A DNA stretch of 22,497 bases from Chloroflexia bacterium (GTDB lineage: Bacteria; Chloroflexota; Chloroflexia; Thermomicrobiales; JALYUS01): NCBI GenBank assembly GCA_025924435.1, contig JAICIL010000030.1, positions 1-22,497 on the forward strand, in the 5' to 3' direction. The position numbers and the translations under genes were made by a program. Numbering within the stretch: the stretch's first letter is position 1; each line of letters opens with the position of its first letter. The notes beneath the pieces were generated by a model. It was given only the letters and a program-made list of their open reading frames with translations. It made no database searches and was not told the DNA's origin. Shown piece after piece: positions 13,779-21,148 of this stretch.

Positions 13779-15986
13779 ATGCAGAAGCAAAACAGCCCAT
13801 TATCCGAACTGGCGCGCGCGGATGTGGTGTCCGGCCCGATCCTCGATCTGCTGCCTATCGGCGTTGTCATCATGGATGTGCGCGACCTGCGCATCCTCGC
13901 CGCAAATACGACGGTGCGCACGCTGCCGGGCGCGCCGTGGCGCGAGATCGCCGTCGTCGGGCGCCGGATACGCGACCTGCCGGATGACCCGAATATCCGC
14001 CGCTTCGCCACGGCGTGCCGGTACGTCCTGCGCACCGGCGAGCCGCTGCAAATCAAGGCGTTTCCGCTCGGCGGCAAGGAGCGGGCATACTGGGATTTCT
14101 CGTTCGCCCCGGTGCGGGACGACAACGGCGCGATCATCCGCCTGCTCGCGACGATTTCCGATGTCACCGAGGAAGTGACGCTCCGGCGGTCGATGGAGGC
14201 GAGCAATCGGGGGTTGCGCCGCCAGAATATCGAACTCGCGACCCTCAACCGCCTGGCGATTGGCGTCAGTTCATCGCACGATTTCATCACCCTCTGCCAG
14301 ACGGCGACCGAGGCGCTGCTCGACTTGTTCGGATTCTCGCAGGGTGGCGTCGCCATGCTCTCCGATGATCGCACCTACGCGACGGTGGTCGCCTTCTCCT
14401 CGGAAAGTCGGCGCGTTGACTGGCGACGCACGCGCATCCCGGCCACGCACAACCCGGCCTTCGAGCACTTGATGCGCCATCTCGCGCCCCTCGCGATCAA
14501 CGACATCGAAAGCGACCCCATCGCCGATGTGGAACGCGAACTCTGGCGGACGCGCCGGGCCAAATCCGTCCTGCTCGTGCCGATCGTCGTGCGGGGCGAG
14601 ATGATCGGCACGATCGGCGTTGACGCGACGGACGAGCCGCACCGATTCACCGAGGCGGAAATTGATCTCGCGGCGCGCGTCGCGGAGCAACTCTCCGTCG
14701 CGATGCAGAATGCCCGCCTCGCCGAGGAACTGCAACGCCGCGCGGACGATCTGGAGAGTCTGAACGCGATCGGGCAAGTCGTCAGTTCCTCGCTGAATCT
14801 CACGACCGTGCTCGATCGCGTGCTCTCGTCGCTGCGGGAGATGGTCGCCTACGATCGCGCCTCGATCTGTATCATCGAACCGGACATGGAGCACCTGCTC
14901 GTCGTCACCGACACGGCGGAGACGGGCAACCAGCGGGGCGAGCACATCCCGCTTGCGGGTTCGCTGCGCGGCCACGTCTTCACATCGGCGCGGCCGCTCT
15001 ATATCGGCGATGTCGCGGCGGAAGGCCTGCCGTTCCCGCTCTGGTTCCCGACCGCCGACTATCCGGGGAGCATGGTGGTCGCGCCGCTGGTCGTCACCGG
15101 GCAACCGATCGGCGTGCTCTCGGTGATGGGAGCGACGGCGGATTCCCTGACGCACGACGACGCGCGGCGGATCGAGCGCATCGCGGCGCAGGTCGCCATC
15201 GCTGTGGCGAATGCGCGATTGTACGAGCGCGTCGAGGGGCAGGTGGAGGAACTGCGCCTCCTGAACGCGGATCTCGCCGAGGCGAACAAGCACAAGAGCA
15301 TCTTCCTCGCGACGATGAGCCACGAACTGCGCACGCCGCTGAACGCGATCATCGGCTTCGCGGAACTGCTCGTCGACGACATCATCGCGGAACCAGAGGA
15401 GCGGCGCGAAAGTCTGCTCGACATCCTGCGCAGCGGCCAGCATCTGCTGACGCTGATCAACGATGTGCTCGATCTCACGAAGGTCGAGGCGGGCCAGATG
15501 ACGCTCGCGCCGGAACCGCTCGACCTCCGGCACGAACTGGCGAGCGTGGATCGGATCATGTCCCCGCTCTTCGCGCAGCGCCGGCAGCGCTACACCTACA
15601 CGGTGCCGCCGGATTTCCCACCGGTCTACGCGGATGCCAGCCGGATGCGGCAGGTGATCCTCAACCTCCTCTCGAATGCCAACAAATTCACGCCCGACGG
15701 CGGCACGATCACGCTCACCGCCAGCGTCAACGCCGATTGCGAGGCGCAAATTGCTATCGCGGACAGTGGCATCGGCATCAAGGCGAAGGATATTCCGCTC
15801 ATCTGGCAGGAGTTCCGCCAGATTGATACCTCGATCAATCGGAAATACGAGGGGACCGGCCTTGGCTTGACGCTCACGCGGCGGCTGCTCGCCCTGATGC
15901 ACGGGCGCATCTGGCTGGAAAGCGCGCCGGGGGTGGGCACCACCTTCTCTCTCACCCTGCCCCTCGCGCGCCGAGCGGGCGACTGA
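13779..15986 (+). CDS. Cytosolic hybrid-free sensor histidine kinase, PAS-GAF-GAF-HisKA-HATPase
   Basis: ATG 13779 (MQKQNSPLSELARADVVSG) gives 735 residues. The frame is open to 13572, but the extra 69 codons read as non-protein-like and contain the candidate promoter. There are no membrane segments. A PAS domain spans about 18-130 (ILDLLPIGVVIMDVRDLRILAAN to LATISDVTEEV). GAF domain 1 is about 155-315, GAF domain 2 about 345-490, each preceded by a coiled coil. The phosphoacceptor is His515 in ATMSHELRTPLNAIIGFAELL. ATP-binding boxes follow: NLLSNANKF (N), DSGIGI (G1), and GTGLGLTL (G2). The protein ends after the HATPase domain, with no receiver. No response regulator is nearby, so the partner is encoded elsewhere. 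It overlaps the next gene by one base. Confidence 0.9.
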   Translation: MQKQNSPLSELARADVVSGPILDLLPIGVVIMDVRDLRILAANTTVRTLPGAPWREIAVVGRRIRDLPDDPNIRRFATACRYVLRTGEPLQIKAFPLGGKERAYWDFSFAPVRDDNGAIIRLLATISDVTEEVTLRRSMEASNRGLRRQNIELATLNRLAIGVSSSHDFITLCQTATEALLDLFGFSQGGVAMLSDDRTYATVVAFSSESRRVDWRRTRIPATHNPAFEHLMRHLAPLAINDIESDPIADVERELWRTRRAKSVLLVPIVVRGEMIGTIGVDATDEPHRFTEAEIDLAARVAEQLSVAMQNARLAEELQRRADDLESLNAIGQVVSSSLNLTTVLDRVLSSLREMVAYDRASICIIEPDMEHLLVVTDTAETGNQRGEHIPLAGSLRGHVFTSARPLYIGDVAAEGLPFPLWFPTADYPGSMVVAPLVVTGQPIGVLSVMGATADSLTHDDARRIERIAAQVAIAVANARLYERVEGQVEELRLLNADLAEANKHKSIFLATMSHELRTPLNAIIGFAELLVDDIIAEPEERRESLLDILRSGQHLLTLINDVLDLTKVEAGQMTLAPEPLDLRHELASVDRIMSPLFAQRRQRYTYTVPPDFPPVYADASRMRQVILNLLSNANKFTPDGGTITLTASVNADCEAQIAIADSGIGIKAKDIPLIWQEFRQIDTSINRKYEGTGLGLTLTRRLLALMHGRIWLESAPGVGTTFSLTLPLARRAGD

Positions 15987-16480
15987 TGCCCCGCTACCAG
16001 CCGCCGGAAGCGCAACCCGGCGAGGTGCGCGATCATAAATACCGGCTGATTGACACCGGCTGTTGCACCGACGCGCCACCGCCCGCGCTCGTCCAGGCCG
16101 TCCGCGAGTTCAACGCGGGCGAGTATTTCCAGTGCCACGAGACATTGGAGCACGCGTGGCTGCACGAGCCGGGCTATATTCGCGTTCTCTGGCAGGGGAT
16201 CATTCAGGTGAGCGTCGCCTGTTTCCACATCACGCGCGGCAACGGCGAGGGGGCGCGGAAAATCTGGACCGCCGCCTTGCTCAACCTCGCGCCCTTCCCG
16301 GATCGCTGCCACGGTGTGGATGTCGCGTCGCTCCGCGCGCAGACCGACGCCTGCCTCCGGGCCATCCTCCGGCTCGGCGACGGCGGCGCGGCGGAATTCG
16401 ATCGCGCGCTCTTCCCGACGATTGATCTCCAAATACCAATCGCCGCGAGTACCGATGGGTTGGAAGGGAACCCCACATGA
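15986..16480 (+). CDS. DUF309 family protein, 164 residues
   Basis: The ATG at 15986 shares one base with the kinase stop (TGATG), so translation is probably coupled. The signature of DUF309 is clear: AVREFNAGEYFQCHETLEHAW (about 36-56), where the Asn, Glu, His and Glu are the conserved polar residues, followed by RVLWQGIIQVSVACFHITRGN. The protein is helical. The family has a conserved, metal-site-like set of residues but no established function. An N-terminal stretch with CC (DTGCC) is not conserved in the family as far as I know. It overlaps the next gene by four bases. Confidence 0.8.
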   Translation: MPRYQPPEAQPGEVRDHKYRLIDTGCCTDAPPPALVQAVREFNAGEYFQCHETLEHAWLHEPGYIRVLWQGIIQVSVACFHITRGNGEGARKIWTAALLNLAPFPDRCHGVDVASLRAQTDACLRAILRLGDGGAAEFDRALFPTIDLQIPIAASTDGLEGNPT

Positions 16481-16965
16481 TCGTCACGGTACGCCCGGCG
16501 AATCCCGACGATTATGCGGCAGTCGAGCAACTGGCGCGCGAGATCCACGCGCAACACGTCACGGCGCGCCCCGACTTCTTCCGGATGAGCGATCCCGTCT
16601 TGCCCGAAGAGCATTTCGACAGCCTCCTGTCGGGCGATGCTTCCACGCTCTTCGTTGCGGAATACGATGCGGCAATTGCGGGGTATGCGATCTGCGCCAT
16701 GCGACAAACCCCATCGCTCGGTATGCGTATCCCCCGCACGAGCGCCATCGTTGATACGGTCGTCGTCACGCAGTCGCTACGAGGGGAAGGTATCGGCCGC
16801 GCCCTCATGGATGCCTGCGCCGAATGGGCGAGAAACAATGGGGCAACGACGCTCGAACTCTCGGTCTGGGAATTCAACCGCGACGCGATCGCGTTCTACG
16901 AGCGGCTTGGCATGGAGACGCTGACCCGGCGGATGTCGCTGCCGCTCACTGAAGCATCGCGATAA
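16477..16965 (+). CDS. GNAT-family N-acetyltransferase
   Basis: ATG 16477 overlaps the DUF309 stop (ATGA) and follows GGAAGGGA; the product has 162 residues. The acetyl-CoA binding motif A is VVTQSLRGEGIGRALMDACAEWARNNG (about 93-119), the expected strand-loop-helix with R-G-x-G-x-G/A. Motif B follows in LELSVWEFNRDAIAFYERLGME (about 123-144), including the typical Asn, Ala and Phe-Tyr. The first half is the acceptor-binding part. The acceptor (amino-acid, antibiotic or protein) is not predictable. It is the last gene of the kinase-DUF309-GNAT unit. Confidence 0.85.
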   Translation: MIVTVRPANPDDYAAVEQLAREIHAQHVTARPDFFRMSDPVLPEEHFDSLLSGDASTLFVAEYDAAIAGYAICAMRQTPSLGMRIPRTSAIVDTVVVTQSLRGEGIGRALMDACAEWARNNGATTLELSVWEFNRDAIAFYERLGMETLTRRMSLPLTEASR

Positions 16966-16994
16966 CGCCCGGAGGAAGGGACAATGCGCGCTAT

Positions 16995-17012
16995 CCTGTC
17001 CGTTCGGACAGG
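16995..17012. promoter_or_regulatory. 18-bp operator-like dyad directly abutting a -35 box
   Basis: CCTGTCCGTTCGGACAGG has perfect 8-bp half sites around a TT centre. The next base (17013) starts the TTGACT -35 box. The loop is too short for a stable RNA hairpin and the site lies upstream of transcription, so a protein-binding operator is the natural reading. The regulator is not identified. Confidence 0.65.
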
Positions 17013-17040
17013 TTGACTTCCCGATTTCCGATGCTATGCT
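17013..17040 (+). promoter_or_regulatory. Promoter of the small-ORF region (TTGACT-16-TATGCT)
   Basis: TTGACT (17013-17018) and TATGCT (17035-17040) are 16 bases apart, close to consensus. Transcription would start near 17047. The preceding dyad touches its -35 box, implying regulation. Confidence 0.65.
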
Positions 17041-17122
17041 GGCGATGCGGCAGGATATGACCTGTTGCGGATACCATGATACCGCGATATGCAGTATGAG
17101 CGCGACGGAGAGGAGGTCCCCG

Positions 17123-17215
17123 ATGGTTACGCATTACCGACCCGGTATCGGCAACGCGAATCCGCTTGCCACCGTTTCACGGGGGGATCACCGCGCGCGG
17201 AGCGTCATGGGCTGA
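17123..17215 (+). CDS. Small ORF, 30 residues, with a strong ribosome binding site
   Basis: ATG 17123 is preceded by GAGAGGAGGT at about six-base spacing, one of the best ribosome sites in the window. It opens a 30-codon frame starting MVTHYRPGIGNANPLATVSR and ending SVMG, TGA at 17213. It lies about 76 bases after the predicted transcription start and 29 bases before an intrinsic terminator. It may be a leader peptide of an attenuator, an independent small protein, or a mark within a regulatory RNA. It has no run of a single amino acid, as classic amino-acid attenuators do. No homology was recognised. Confidence 0.45.
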   Translation: MVTHYRPGIGNANPLATVSRGDHRARSVMG

Positions 17216-17244
17216 CGCCCTTTGTCGCCACAGTCGGCACCACG

Positions 17245-17283
17245 CCGGCGGTCCCCACGAGCGGGGCCGCCGGTTTTGTTTTT
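17245..17283 (+). terminator. Strong intrinsic terminator or attenuator
   Basis: CCGGCGGTCCCC (17245-17256) pairs with GGGGCCGCCGG (17263-17273), with one bulged T, and TTTTGTTTTT follows. This is the most canonical rho-independent terminator in the window. It ends the short transcript from the 17013 promoter after about 235 bases, or acts as an attenuator for the small ORFs beyond. Confidence 0.85.
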
Positions 17284-17334
17284 GCCGCCCGGCGCGGTGC
17301 AAGGACGCCGGGCAAGGAATGAAAGGAGTGGCAG

Positions 17335-17394
17335 ATGGCGCCACGGAAGACGCGGACGACGCGCATGACGACACGGAAAGGAGCGACACGGTGA
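17335..17394 (+). CDS. Very small basic ORF, 19 residues
   Basis: ATG 17335 follows AAAGGAG at good spacing and encodes MAPRKTRTTRMTTRKGATR, seven of 19 residues basic. Its TGA overlaps the GTG of the next small ORF (GTGA at 17391-17394), an arrangement typical of coupled genes. The competing frame through the same bases (from ATG 17321) has no usable ribosome site. It is too short for a confident coding call; function unknown. Confidence 0.35.
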   Translation: MAPRKTRTTRMTTRKGATR

Positions 17395-17525
17395 AGAAGA
17401 CAGCCCCGGACGCGGCCGAGGTGGTACGTATCGCGGACGCGGTGATCCTCGTGGAGCCTGGCCCCACCGAGGTACGGATTCTCCTCTTCCGCCGGAAGAA
17501 GCGGCGGGAGAAACAACGAAGATAG
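17391..17525 (+). CDS. Small ORF, 44 residues, basic C-terminus
   Basis: GTG 17391 follows a second AAAGGAG. The product starts VKKTAPDAAEVVRIADAVIL, continues VEPGPTEVRILLFRRKK, and ends REKQRR. A short central beta-type segment precedes a strongly basic tail with ten Lys/Arg in the last 14 residues, suggesting nucleic-acid or membrane contact. The same frame is open upstream to about 17166, so a longer start at ATG 17321 (68 residues with an acidic N-terminus) is possible but lacks a ribosome site. No family was recognised. Confidence 0.4.
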   Translation: MKKTAPDAAEVVRIADAVILVEPGPTEVRILLFRRKKRREKQRR

Positions 17526-17528
17526 GCG

Positions 17529-17551
17529 GCGCGGTGGGCTTCCCACTGCGC
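17529..17551 (+). other. Hairpin in the spacer before the 64-residue gene
   Basis: GCGCGGTGGG (17529-17538) pairs with CCCACTGCGC (17542-17551) with one G-U type pair and a 3-base loop. There is no T tract. It may be a 5'-UTR hairpin or weak terminator between small genes. Confidence 0.4.
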
Positions 17552-17575
17552 CCAGCAACGAAAGCGGTGAACACA

Positions 17576-17770
17576 ATGTTCTCTTTGCAGCATATGGCAT
17601 TGGCCCAGATGTACGTCCAGGAACGGATCGAGCAGGCGGAGCGCGAGCATCTGCTCCAGGAAGCGGAGCGGGCGCGGCGCGCCCAACGCGCCACGGTGGC
17701 GCTGAAGGCCCGCGTCGGCCGCACCCTCGTCACCGTCGGCCAGCGGCTGGAGGCGGCCGGGGCGGCCTGA
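17576..17770 (+). CDS. Small alpha-helical protein, 64 residues
   Basis: ATG 17576 (MFSLQHMALAQMYVQERIEQ) is preferred over an upstream ATG at 17534 because the intervening part is hairpin-forming and Pro-rich. The ribosome site is weak (GGTGA). The protein is almost entirely helical and amphipathic, with an alternating charged stretch (EQAEREHLLQEAERARRAQR) followed by a basic helix (VALKARVGRTLVTVGQRLEA) that resembles a short membrane- or nucleic-acid-contacting segment. No family or motif was recognised. It is the last gene before the 17853 terminator and shares direction with the small ORFs upstream. Confidence 0.6.
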   Translation: MFSLQHMALAQMYVQERIEQAEREHLLQEAERARRAQRATVALKARVGRTLVTVGQRLEAAGAA

Positions 17771-17852
17771 CGGCAATCCGAGACGTAGAGACGGGCATGA
17801 GGTAATCACTCGTCAGCGATGGACCGACAACCGACGCGCCGCCACGGCGCAT

Positions 17853-17891
17853 GAAAGGGGAGCCGCAGGCGTGCGTCTCCCCCCTTTCTTT
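17853..17891 (+). terminator. Hairpin terminator after the small-gene cluster
   Basis: GAAAGGGGAG (17853-17862) pairs with CTCCCCCCTTTC (17877-17888) with a small bulge, followed by TTTG. A second short hairpin (GCGCCG/CGGCGC, 17836-17850) lies just upstream. The rest of 17771-18018 holds nothing I recognise. Confidence 0.55.
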
Positions 17892-18018
17892 GCCCGAAAG
17901 CGCCCATGCAACCTGCGCGAAGGCGTGAAGCAATCCAACGTGCGCTGCGATGCGTCTCTCCCAAAGGAACCGATGCGGTTCGCCGGTGTTCGCGTTAATC
18001 GTACGAGGGAGGTCAAAG

Positions 18019-18360
18019 ATGGCGCTACTCGCGATGGCAATCCCGATCCCGCCGGGGAAGACGGATCAATGGCGGCAATTCATGGAACAGTTGCGCGGTT
18101 CCCGCCACGCCGACTACAAGGCGTCGCGGGATCGCCTGGGCGTGCGCGAGCGGGCGTTCTTCCAACAGACCCCGCACGGCGACCTGGTGATCGTCACGCT
18201 CGAAGGTGATGATCCGGCGCAGGCGTTCATGAAGTTCGCCGAGGGAACGGATCCATTCACCGAGTGGTTCGTCGCGCAGGTGAAGGAGATACACAACCTC
18301 GACCTGCGTCAGCCGCCACCGGGGCCGCTGCCGGAGATGGTGGTAGACTCGCACGGATAG
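18019..18360 (+). CDS. Small DUF6176-like (dimeric alpha/beta barrel) protein, 113 residues
   Basis: ATG 18019 follows GAGGGAGG; the frame is open to 17950, but the added residues read as noise. The sequence MALLAMAIPIPPGKTDQWRQ, then FMEQLRGSRHADYKASRDRL and ERAFFQQTPHGDLVIVTLEGDDP, resembles a family of small ferredoxin-like barrel proteins where a strand (IPI-PGK) precedes a helix and a returning strand (Q-T-P-x-G-D-L). I associate this with DUF6176 from memory and cannot confirm it. The C-terminal segment EIHNLDLRQPPPGPLPEMV is Pro-rich. Function is unknown. It converges on ahcY, with a hairpin between. Confidence 0.6.
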   Translation: MALLAMAIPIPPGKTDQWRQFMEQLRGSRHADYKASRDRLGVRERAFFQQTPHGDLVIVTLEGDDPAQAFMKFAEGTDPFTEWFVAQVKEIHNLDLRQPPPGPLPEMVVDSHG

Positions 18361-18395
18361 CGCGGGTATCGGGGCATCCGCGCGAGAACGGGGAA

Positions 18396-18420
18396 CGGGA
18401 GGAGCAAACAGCCCCTCCCG
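18396..18420. terminator. Hairpin between convergent genes
   Basis: CGGGAGGAGC (18396-18405) pairs with GCCCCTCCCG (18411-18420) with one mismatch and a loop AAACA. It lies between the plus-strand 18019 gene and the minus-strand ahcY, where a shared terminator would be expected. No T tract is present. Confidence 0.45.
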
Positions 18421-18452
18421 CGAATGCTTCGCCGCGCTGACAAGCGGACGGC

Positions 18453-19724
18453 TTACGTTCCTTCCTGCCAGGCGTTGTTGTATTCGTTCTGGCGCGCGGA
18501 GAGTTCGTCAATCTTAATGCCGAGCGTCGCCAGTTTCAGTTTCGCGACGCCGAGGTCGAGTTCGGACGGGATGTCGTAGACCTTCGGTTCGAGCGACGCC
18601 TGATTCTTGATGAGCCACTCGGTCGCCAGCGCCTGATCGGCGAAGGACATGTCCATCACGCTCGCCGGGCTGGCTTCCGCCGCCGCCTGGCCGACGAGCC
18701 GCCCCTCCGCGAGGAGGTAGACGCGCTGGCCGCTGGGGAGCAGGTATTCCTCGGTGTTGTTGCGCACCATCTTGTGCGAGACGGCCGCTTCGCGCAGCCC
18801 CTTCACGTCAATCTCGACATCGAAGTGGCCGCTGTTGCAGAGCAGGACGCCTTCCTTCAGGTCCGCGAAGTGCGCGCGCGAGACGATCTCGGTGCCGCCC
18901 GTCGCGGAGACGATGATGTCCGCCTCCTTGACCGCCTCCGCCATCGGCATGACGCGGTACCCCTCCATCACCGCTTCCAGGGCGGCAATCGGCGAGACCT
19001 CGGTGACGATCACGTTCGCGCCCATTCCCTACAGCCGCAACGCGATGCCGCGCCCGACCCAGCCGTAGCCCGCGACGACCGCGACCATGCCCGCGATCAG
19101 GATGTTCGTCGCGCGAAGGATACCGTCCACCGTGTTCTGGCCGGTGCCGTAGCGGTTGTCGAAGAAGCGCTTGGTCGGCGTGTCGTTGACGGCGACGACC
19201 GGGAACTTGAGGATGCCGTTCCGCTCCATCGAGCGGACGCGGATGACGCCCGTCGTCGTCTCCTCCATGCCGCCGATCACGCGGCCCAACGTCTCGCCGC
19301 CCATCTCGTGGAGCTTGACGATCAGGTCCGCGCCGTCGTCCATCGTCAGTTGCGGTTTGTGCGAGAGCACCTGATCCACATGGCGGTAGTACGTCTGCAC
19401 GTCCTCGCCGTAGTAGGCGTAGACCGGGATCTCCTCGTGCGCGACGAGCGTGGCGCAGACGTCGTCGCGCGTGGAGAGCGGGTTCGAGGCGCAGAGGGCG
19501 ATCTCCGCGCCGCCCGCCTTCAGCGTCCGCAGCAGCACCGCCGTCTCCGTCGTGATGTGCAGGCTGACCGCGATGCGCAGGCCCTTCAAGGGCTGCTCCT
19601 TCGCGAACCGCTCGCGGATCGTCTGGAGGACGGGCATCTGCCGCTCCGCCCAATCGGAGCGCATCCGCCCCTGCTCCGCCAAACCGATGTCCACAATGTC
19701 GTAATCAACCGTCGTTGCCGTCAT
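18453..19724 (-). pseudogene. ahcY: S-adenosylhomocysteine hydrolase interrupted by an in-frame TAG
   Basis: AhcY splits S-adenosylhomocysteine into adenosine and homocysteine using bound NAD. ATG 19724 (MTATTVDYDIVDIGLAEQGR) follows GGAGGTGGGA. The first 231 residues include SLHITTETAVL, the catalytic region NGILKFPVVAVNDTPTKRFFDN and the NAD-binding loop VAGYGWVGRG. After GIALRL the frame hits TAG at 19031-19029, then continues in the same frame as GMGANVIVTE, with NSGHFDVEI and a normal C-terminus (NNAWQEGT). Read through, the length is 423 codons, as in the thermophile/archaeal-type family. Both halves are well conserved. The gene is therefore a fresh pseudogene, a sequencing error, or a readthrough case. 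The second half has no proper ribosome site. It is the third gene of the kinase-metK-ahcY cluster. Confidence 0.85.
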
Positions 19725-19776
19725 TCCCACCTCCGAAAGCCGACGAATCTCACCTTTGGAGCAATCTCCACGGAAG

Positions 19777-19805
19777 ATACTACATCACTGTCGGCCTTTT
19801 GTCTA
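19777..19805 (-). promoter_or_regulatory. Candidate promoter of ahcY (TAGACA-17-TAGTAT)
   Basis: On the minus strand TAGACA (19805-19800) and TAGTAT (19782-19777) are separated by 17 bases. It lies after the palindromes that follow metK, so ahcY may have its own transcription start about 45 bases upstream of its ATG. Confidence 0.45.
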
Positions 19806-19834
19806 CACATCATCCGTGGTTGCCAAATGAGGGA

Positions 19835-19854
19835 GGGCGGTTCACGAACCGCCC
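19835..19854. repeat. Perfect palindrome GGGCGGTTC-AC-GAACCGCCC
   Basis: Nine-base arms surround a two-base centre (four-base loop if folded). It resembles a palindrome widely scattered in high-GC bacterial genomes. It sits in the metK-ahcY spacer. Confidence 0.65.
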
Positions 19855-19874
19855 CGACGAATCCCCGCACTTCT

Positions 19875-19900
19875 CCCCTCTCCATCGCGATGGAGAGGGG
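19875..19900. repeat. Perfect 26-bp palindrome in the metK-ahcY spacer
   Basis: CCCCTCTCCATCG is followed at once by its exact reverse complement CGATGGAGAGGGG, and the flank GGCCGGGGGTGAGG follows. Stem and flank resemble the 8974-9108 element, so they are probably the same repeat family. It can also terminate metK transcription, though it lacks a T tract on the minus strand. Confidence 0.7.
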
Positions 19901-19917
19901 GCCGGGGGTGAGGTTCC

Positions 19918-21126
19918 CTAATCGTCCGCCAGCGCCAGTTCGCGGTCGGCGATCCCGGCGGCGGCGCGCAACGCCTCGGCCTTATCCGTCTTCTCCCAGG
20001 GCAGATCGAGGTCGTCGCGACCGAAGTGGCCGTACGCGGCGGTCTGCTTGTAGATCGGGCGGCGCAGGTCGAGGGTGCGGATGATGCCGCGCGGCGTCAG
20101 GTTGAAGTGTTCGGCGATCAGCGACTGCAATTGTTCATCGGGGATTTTGCCGGTACCGAAGGTCTCGACCATGATCGAGAGCGGCTTCGGCACGCCGATG
20201 GCGTACGACAACTGCACCTCGAAGCGATCGGCGAGGCCCGCCGCGACGATGTTCTTCGCCACGTAGCGCGCCGCGTACGCCGCCGAGCGGTCCACCTTCG
20301 TCGGGTCCTTGCCGGAGAAGGCGCCGCCGCCGTGCCGCGCCATGCCGCCGTAGGTGTCCACGATGATCTTGCGGCCGGTCAGGCCCGCGTCCCCCACCGG
20401 CCCGCCGGTGACGAAGCGGCCCGTCGGGTTGATGTAGATCTTCGTATTCTCGTCCACCATGTTCGCGGGCAATACCGCGCGGATGACGAGCGCCTCGACA
20501 TCCTTGTGAATCTGCTCCTGCGACACGTCCTCGGAGTGCTGCGTCGAGATGACGACGGCGTCCACACGCACCGGCTTGCCGAAGCGGTATTCGATCGTCA
20601 CCTGGCTCTTGCCGTCCGGCCGCAGGTACGTCAGCGTGCCGTCCTTGCGCACCTCGGTGAGGCGGCGGGCGAGCTTGTGCGCCAGGGCGATCGGCAGCGG
20701 CATGAGTTCGGGCGTCTCGTTGCACGCGAAGCCGATCATCATCCCCTGATCGCCCGCGCCGACCTCGTCGCCGTCGAGGCTAACGCCGCGCGAGATGTCC
20801 GGCGACTGCTGGCCGATGGCGACGGTCACGCCGACGCTGCCGCCGTCGAAGTGGCAGTTCGCCTCGCGCGTGTAGCCGATCTGCTGGATCGTCTGCCGGA
20901 TGAGGGCGGGCATGTCCACGTACGCCTCGGTCGTGATCTCCCCGATCACCGCGACGAGCCCCGTCGTCGTGGCGGATTCGCAGGCGACGCGCGCCTGCGG
21001 GTCCTGCGCGAGGATGGCGTCGAGGATGGCGTCCGAAATTTGGTCGCACATCTTGTCCGGATGCCCCTCCGTCACCGATTCCGAGGTGAAGAAGAGTTTC
21101 TCCGATTGCATGAACGTCGTACTCAC
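19918..21126 (-). CDS. metK: S-adenosylmethionine synthetase
   Basis: MetK joins methionine and ATP to make S-adenosylmethionine, releasing phosphate and pyrophosphate. GTG 21126 is chosen because AAGGGAG lies six bases upstream; a TTG at 21129 sits just before it. The product has 402 residues. Family motifs are intact: [20 protein letters not shown] near the start, [16 protein letters not shown], the loop [21 protein letters not shown] and [19 protein letters not shown], which carry the ATP, metal and potassium ligands. The C-terminal domain ([18 protein letters not shown]) is normal. It lies between the adenosine kinase-like gene and ahcY on the same strand, separated from each by repeat elements. 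Confidence 0.95.
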   Translation of the reverse strand: MSTTFMQSEKLFFTSESVTEGHPDKMCDQISDAILDAILAQDPQARVACESATTTGLVAVIGEITTEAYVDMPALIRQTIQQIGYTREANCHFDGGSVGVTVAIGQQSPDISRGVSLDGDEVGAGDQGMMIGFACNETPELMPLPIALAHKLARRLTEVRKDGTLTYLRPDGKSQVTIEYRFGKPVRVDAVVISTQHSEDVSQEQIHKDVEALVIRAVLPANMVDENTKIYINPTGRFVTGGPVGDAGLTGRKIIVDTYGGMARHGGGAFSGKDPTKVDRSAAYAARYVAKNIVAAGLADRFEVQLSYAIGVPKPLSIMVETFGTGKIPDEQLQSLIAEHFNLTPRGIIRTLDLRRPIYKQTAAYGHFGRDDLDLPWEKTDKAEALRAAAGIADRELALADD

Positions 21127-21148
21127 CAACTACTCCCTTCGGTCGCTT

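Noticed and set aside
14271..16079. 602-codon minus-strand frame opposite the histidine kinase
   Set aside because: Antisense of a kinase with intact H, N, G1 and G2 boxes; composition is not protein-like.
19029..19031. Amber codon reassigned to an amino acid in this organism
   Set aside because: Several genes here end with TAG (metK, the membrane protein, the DprE1-like oxidase, the HAD gene), and no other gene has an internal TAG in its conserved core.
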